Source: Bradyrhizobium erythrophlei
GTDB lineage: Bacteria; Pseudomonadota; Alphaproteobacteria; Rhizobiales; Xanthobacteraceae
Assembly (NCBI RefSeq): GCF_900142985.1
Contig: NZ_LT670849.1
Location: 6,092,501 to 6,156,500 of the forward strand
Reading direction: 5' to 3'
DNA length: 64,000 bases
Below are positions 61,751-64,000 of the stretch, in pieces. Each line of letters starts with the position of its first letter. Position 1 is the first letter of the stretch. The notes under the pieces were generated by a model. That model worked only from the letters and a program-made list of their open reading frames with translations. It had not been told where the DNA came from and made no database searches. Position numbers and translations under genes: made by a program.

Positions 61751-61761
61751 GGAGAACCGAC

Positions 61762-63156
61762 ATGACTGACATGAAGACCATCGCGGAGCTCGATCGAGCG
61801 AGCGTTTTGCATCCATTCACGCAGCTCAAGGACTTTGCGACGGGACGGATGGGTGATCCGACGATTGTGACCGGCGGGCAGGGCGTTCGCATTCAGGATG
61901 CGACCGGCCGCAGTTACATTGACGGGTTTGCTGGTCTCTACTGCGTGAACATTGGCTATGGTCGCACCGAGGTCGCTGAGGCCATCGCGCGGCAAGCCTA
62001 TAAGTTGGCCTATTATCACAGCTATGCCGCTCATACGACCGAAGAGCTCGCTATCCTATCGGGCCGGCTGGTAAAGATGGCTCCCGGAAAGCCGAGTAAA
62101 GTGTTCTATGGATTGTCAGGGTCCGATGCCAATGAGACCCAGGCGAAGCTGGTTTGGTATTACAACAACCTGCGCGGTCAGCCCAAAAAGAAGAAGATCA
62201 TCTCGCGCGAACGCGGCTACCACGGTTGTTCGGTCGTGTCCGGCTCGATGACCGGAATGTCATTTTACCACGATCATATGGATCTTCCATTTCCGGGTAT
62301 TTTGCACACTGGATCGCCTCATCATTATTGGGGCGCCGAAGCCGGCGAGACGGAGGAGGCATTCTCGAAGCGGCGCGCAGCGGAGTTGGAGCAGCTGATC
62401 TTGCGAGAGGGGCCGGAAACCGTCGGAGGCTTCATTGGTGAACCGGTGTTGGGCACCGGCGGCATTACGCCGCCGCCTGCGGGTTATTGGCAGGAAATCC
62501 AAGCCGTGCTTCGCCGTTATGACGTTCTTCTGATCGCAGACGAAGTGATCTGCGGCTTCGGAAGGACCGGTGCGGACTTCGGCTGCACGCTGTATGGGAT
62601 CGAACCGGATCTGGTCACCGTCGCCAAGGGTCTCACATCCGGTTACATGCCGCTGTCAGGCGTAATAGTCGGCGAGAAGGTTTACGGCGTCATGGAGGAC
62701 GCTGCCGATCGAATCGGAGCCTTCTCACATGGCTATACGTATTCGGGCCATCCAATCGCCGCCGCCGCTGCAAACGCGGTACTCGATATTGTCGAAAAGG
62801 AGCGGCTTAGTGAGCGCGCTCGAGTGGTCGGCGCGCATTTTCAGAAGCAGTTGAAAGAGCGTTTTGCTCAAATGGAAATCGTCGGTGAAGTTCGCGGTGT
62901 TGGCCTCCTTGGCGCGATCGAATTCGTCGCAGATCGCCACAGCAAACGCCGGTTTGATCCCCAGCAAAAAGTCGGCGCGCGCATTTCGAAAGCCGCCCGC
63001 GACCGCGGACTTATAGCGCGAGCGATGCCTCACGGCGACATCCTCGGCTTCGCACCACCTCTCGTGGTATCCGAAGCCGAGATCGATGAGATGGTTGATC
63101 TCGCCTATCAAGCAACCAAGCAGGTCATGGACGAACTCGCCAGGCAGCCTGCTTGA
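61762..63156 (+). CDS. class III aminotransferase (omega-amino acid:pyruvate type)
   Basis: A 464-residue fold-type I PLP enzyme. The PLP-binding Lys289 is in LVTVAKGLTSGYMPLSGV; also present are GLSGSDANETQAKLVWYYNN, SRERGYHGCSVVSGSMTG, the aspartate of LIADEVICGFGRTG and SHGYTYSGHPIAAAAA. These match omega-amino acid:pyruvate and polyamine transaminases, which convert a terminal amine to an aldehyde and form alanine from pyruvate. GGGAG lies before ATG 61762. With aldehyde dehydrogenase upstream and alanine dehydrogenase downstream the sequence amine, semialdehyde, acid with pyruvate recycling is suggested. Confidence 0.92.
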   Translation: MTDMKTIAELDRASVLHPFTQLKDFATGRMGDPTIVTGGQGVRIQDATGRSYIDGFAGLYCVNIGYGRTEVAEAIARQAYKLAYYHSYAAHTTEELAILSGRLVKMAPGKPSKVFYGLSGSDANETQAKLVWYYNNLRGQPKKKKIISRERGYHGCSVVSGSMTGMSFYHDHMDLPFPGILHTGSPHHYWGAEAGETEEAFSKRRAAELEQLILREGPETVGGFIGEPVLGTGGITPPPAGYWQEIQAVLRRYDVLLIADEVICGFGRTGADFGCTLYGIEPDLVTVAKGLTSGYMPLSGVIVGEKVYGVMEDAADRIGAFSHGYTYSGHPIAAAAANAVLDIVEKERLSERARVVGAHFQKQLKERFAQMEIVGEVRGVGLLGAIEFVADRHSKRRFDPQQKVGARISKAARDRGLIARAMPHGDILGFAPPLVVSEAEIDEMVDLAYQATKQVMDELARQPA

Positions 63157-63186
63157 GTTTCATGCGGTGAGCAGAGAGGTGAGGTG

Positions 63187-64000
63187 ATGAAGGTCGGCGT
63201 TCCCAGGGAAATCAAGACGCATGAATATCGCGTTGGCCTTACGCCCGCTGCAGTTCGCGAATATGTGGCTGCCGGTCATTCGGTGGCGGTGGAGGCAACG
63301 GCAGGAGACGGGATCGGCGCTTCCGACGACAACTACAGAAAGGCCGGCGCAAGCATTGTCGGTTCTGCTCGCGAAATATTTGCGTCCTGCGAGATGATAG
63401 TGAAGGTGAAGGAACCTCAACCATCGGAATGGATCCAGCTTCGAGAAGATCAGATTCTATTCACATATCTCCATCTGGCTCCAGATCCGGTCCAAGCCAA
63501 AGGGTTGATGAAATCCGGCTGCACGGCAATTGCTTATGAAACTGTCACAGACAAGTTCGGCGGTCTTCCTCTGCTTGCTCCCATGAGCGAGGTGGCCGGC
63601 CGGCTCGCAATTGAAGCCGCCGGCTCGGCACTGAGGCGCTATGCGGGTGGCAGGGGATTGCTGATTGGAGGCGTTGCTGGCGTCCCTCCCGCACGGATTG
63701 TCGTCATAGGGGGAGGCGTAGTTGGAACCAACGCCGCACGCATGGCGGTCGGGTTAGGCGCAGAGGTCTCGATTCTTGATCGTTCGATCGCGAGGCTTCG
63801 TGAGCTCGACGAGTTGTTTGGAGGACGTGTCCGGACACGGTTTTCAACGCTGGACGCCGTGGAAGAAGAGGTCTTTACCGCGGACGCTGTGATTGGTGCA
63901 GTTTTGGTGCCGGGCGCGAGTGCTCCAAAATTGGTAAGTCGTGAGATGCTGAAATCGATGCGTCGGGGAGCCGTGCTGGTTGATGTGGCGATCGATCAAG
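63187..64000 (+). CDS. ald: alanine dehydrogenase (partial, runs off the end)
   Basis: The first 271 residues of an alanine dehydrogenase: [56 protein letters not shown] and the NAD motif [20 protein letters not shown], followed by [19 protein letters not shown]. The family catalyses L-alanine plus NAD to pyruvate, ammonia and NADH. The catalytic Lys (VKVKEP) and His (YLHLAP) are present. It starts 30 bases after the aminotransferase, with GGTGAGG upstream, and would recycle the alanine that enzyme makes. The 3' end lies beyond the window. Confidence 0.93.
   Translation, partial: MKVGVPREIKTHEYRVGLTPAAVREYVAAGHSVAVEATAGDGIGASDDNYRKAGASIVGSAREIFASCEMIVKVKEPQPSEWIQLREDQILFTYLHLAPDPVQAKGLMKSGCTAIAYETVTDKFGGLPLLAPMSEVAGRLAIEAAGSALRRYAGGRGLLIGGVAGVPPARIVVIGGGVVGTNAARMAVGLGAEVSILDRSIARLRELDELFGGRVRTRFSTLDAVEEEVFTADAVIGAVLVPGASAPKLVSREMLKSMRRGAVLVDVAIDQ

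Overview
The window looks like a chromosomal accessory/catabolic region of a Rhizobiales alphaproteobacterium, most likely Bradyrhizobium or a close relative. The base composition is moderately GC-rich, and several very small proteins (around 10.84, 41.63, 41.86, 42.25 and 42.69 kb) resemble lineage-specific Bradyrhizobium proteins as I remember them. Nearly every recognisable gene is a catabolic enzyme, a transporter or a local regulator. No rRNA, tRNA, CRISPR array, phage or conjugation gene was found. Many short decayed gene fragments and transposase remnants mark old rearrangements.

0-11 kb: the tail of a CaiB-type CoA-transferase, an enoyl-CoA hydratase and a GMC flavoenzyme. Then a minus-strand block holds an NTF2-like protein, a MocR-type regulator that lacks the PLP lysine, a ferredoxin-NADP reductase, a 7Fe-type ferredoxin and a MoaA paralogue. 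Divergent from it is a DMSO-reductase-family molybdoenzyme. The last four look like one redox module: NADPH, flavoprotein, ferredoxin and molybdoenzyme, with a local cofactor-biosynthesis gene.

11-25 kb: CoxG, a YghU-type glutathione transferase, a ketopantoate-reductase-like gene with an enolase-superfamily gene and a VOC protein, a form II CO-dehydrogenase-like operon (small-large-medium order), a nitronate monooxygenase, an acyl-CoA dehydrogenase and an AcuI/YhdH-type reductase. From 24.7 to 27.0 kb there is almost no coding signal, but a strong orphan terminator at 25.28 kb hints at a small RNA.

27-43 kb: an MHS-type transporter, an IS remnant, a LysR/Ohr/SDR cluster, an HD hydrolase, a tautomerase-cytochrome c chimeric remnant, a bile-acid-symporter-like protein, decayed LysR pieces, a peroxiredoxin-like protein, a Tat-type ABC binding protein, a PQQ- and haem-containing alcohol dehydrogenase, an SDR, a cupin, and a run of tiny proteins including a free-standing RNA-polymerase alpha-CTD-like domain.

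43-51.5 kb: an exported amidase, then a second copy of the promoter-panE-enolase module. In this copy panE is cut to a 34-codon stub whose stop overlaps the enolase start, and a transposase remnant lies at the breakpoint. A TRAP transporter (fused permease, frameshifted), an exported metallo-beta-lactamase-fold hydrolase and a DsbA-like protein follow.

52.4-64 kb: the most coherent candidate system. It has a divergent LysR regulator, a metal-ligand-less M24 hydrolase (creatinase/ectoine-hydrolase type), an Asp/Glu-racemase-like protein, a complete ABC importer, a gamma-glutamyltransferase-like enzyme, an AsnC/Lrp regulator, an aldehyde dehydrogenase, a class III aminotransferase and an alanine dehydrogenase that runs off the end. 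It reads as import, amide opening, transamination, semialdehyde oxidation and pyruvate recycling for an amide or amino-acid-like nitrogen compound. It resembles ectoine degradation but has a different gene set.
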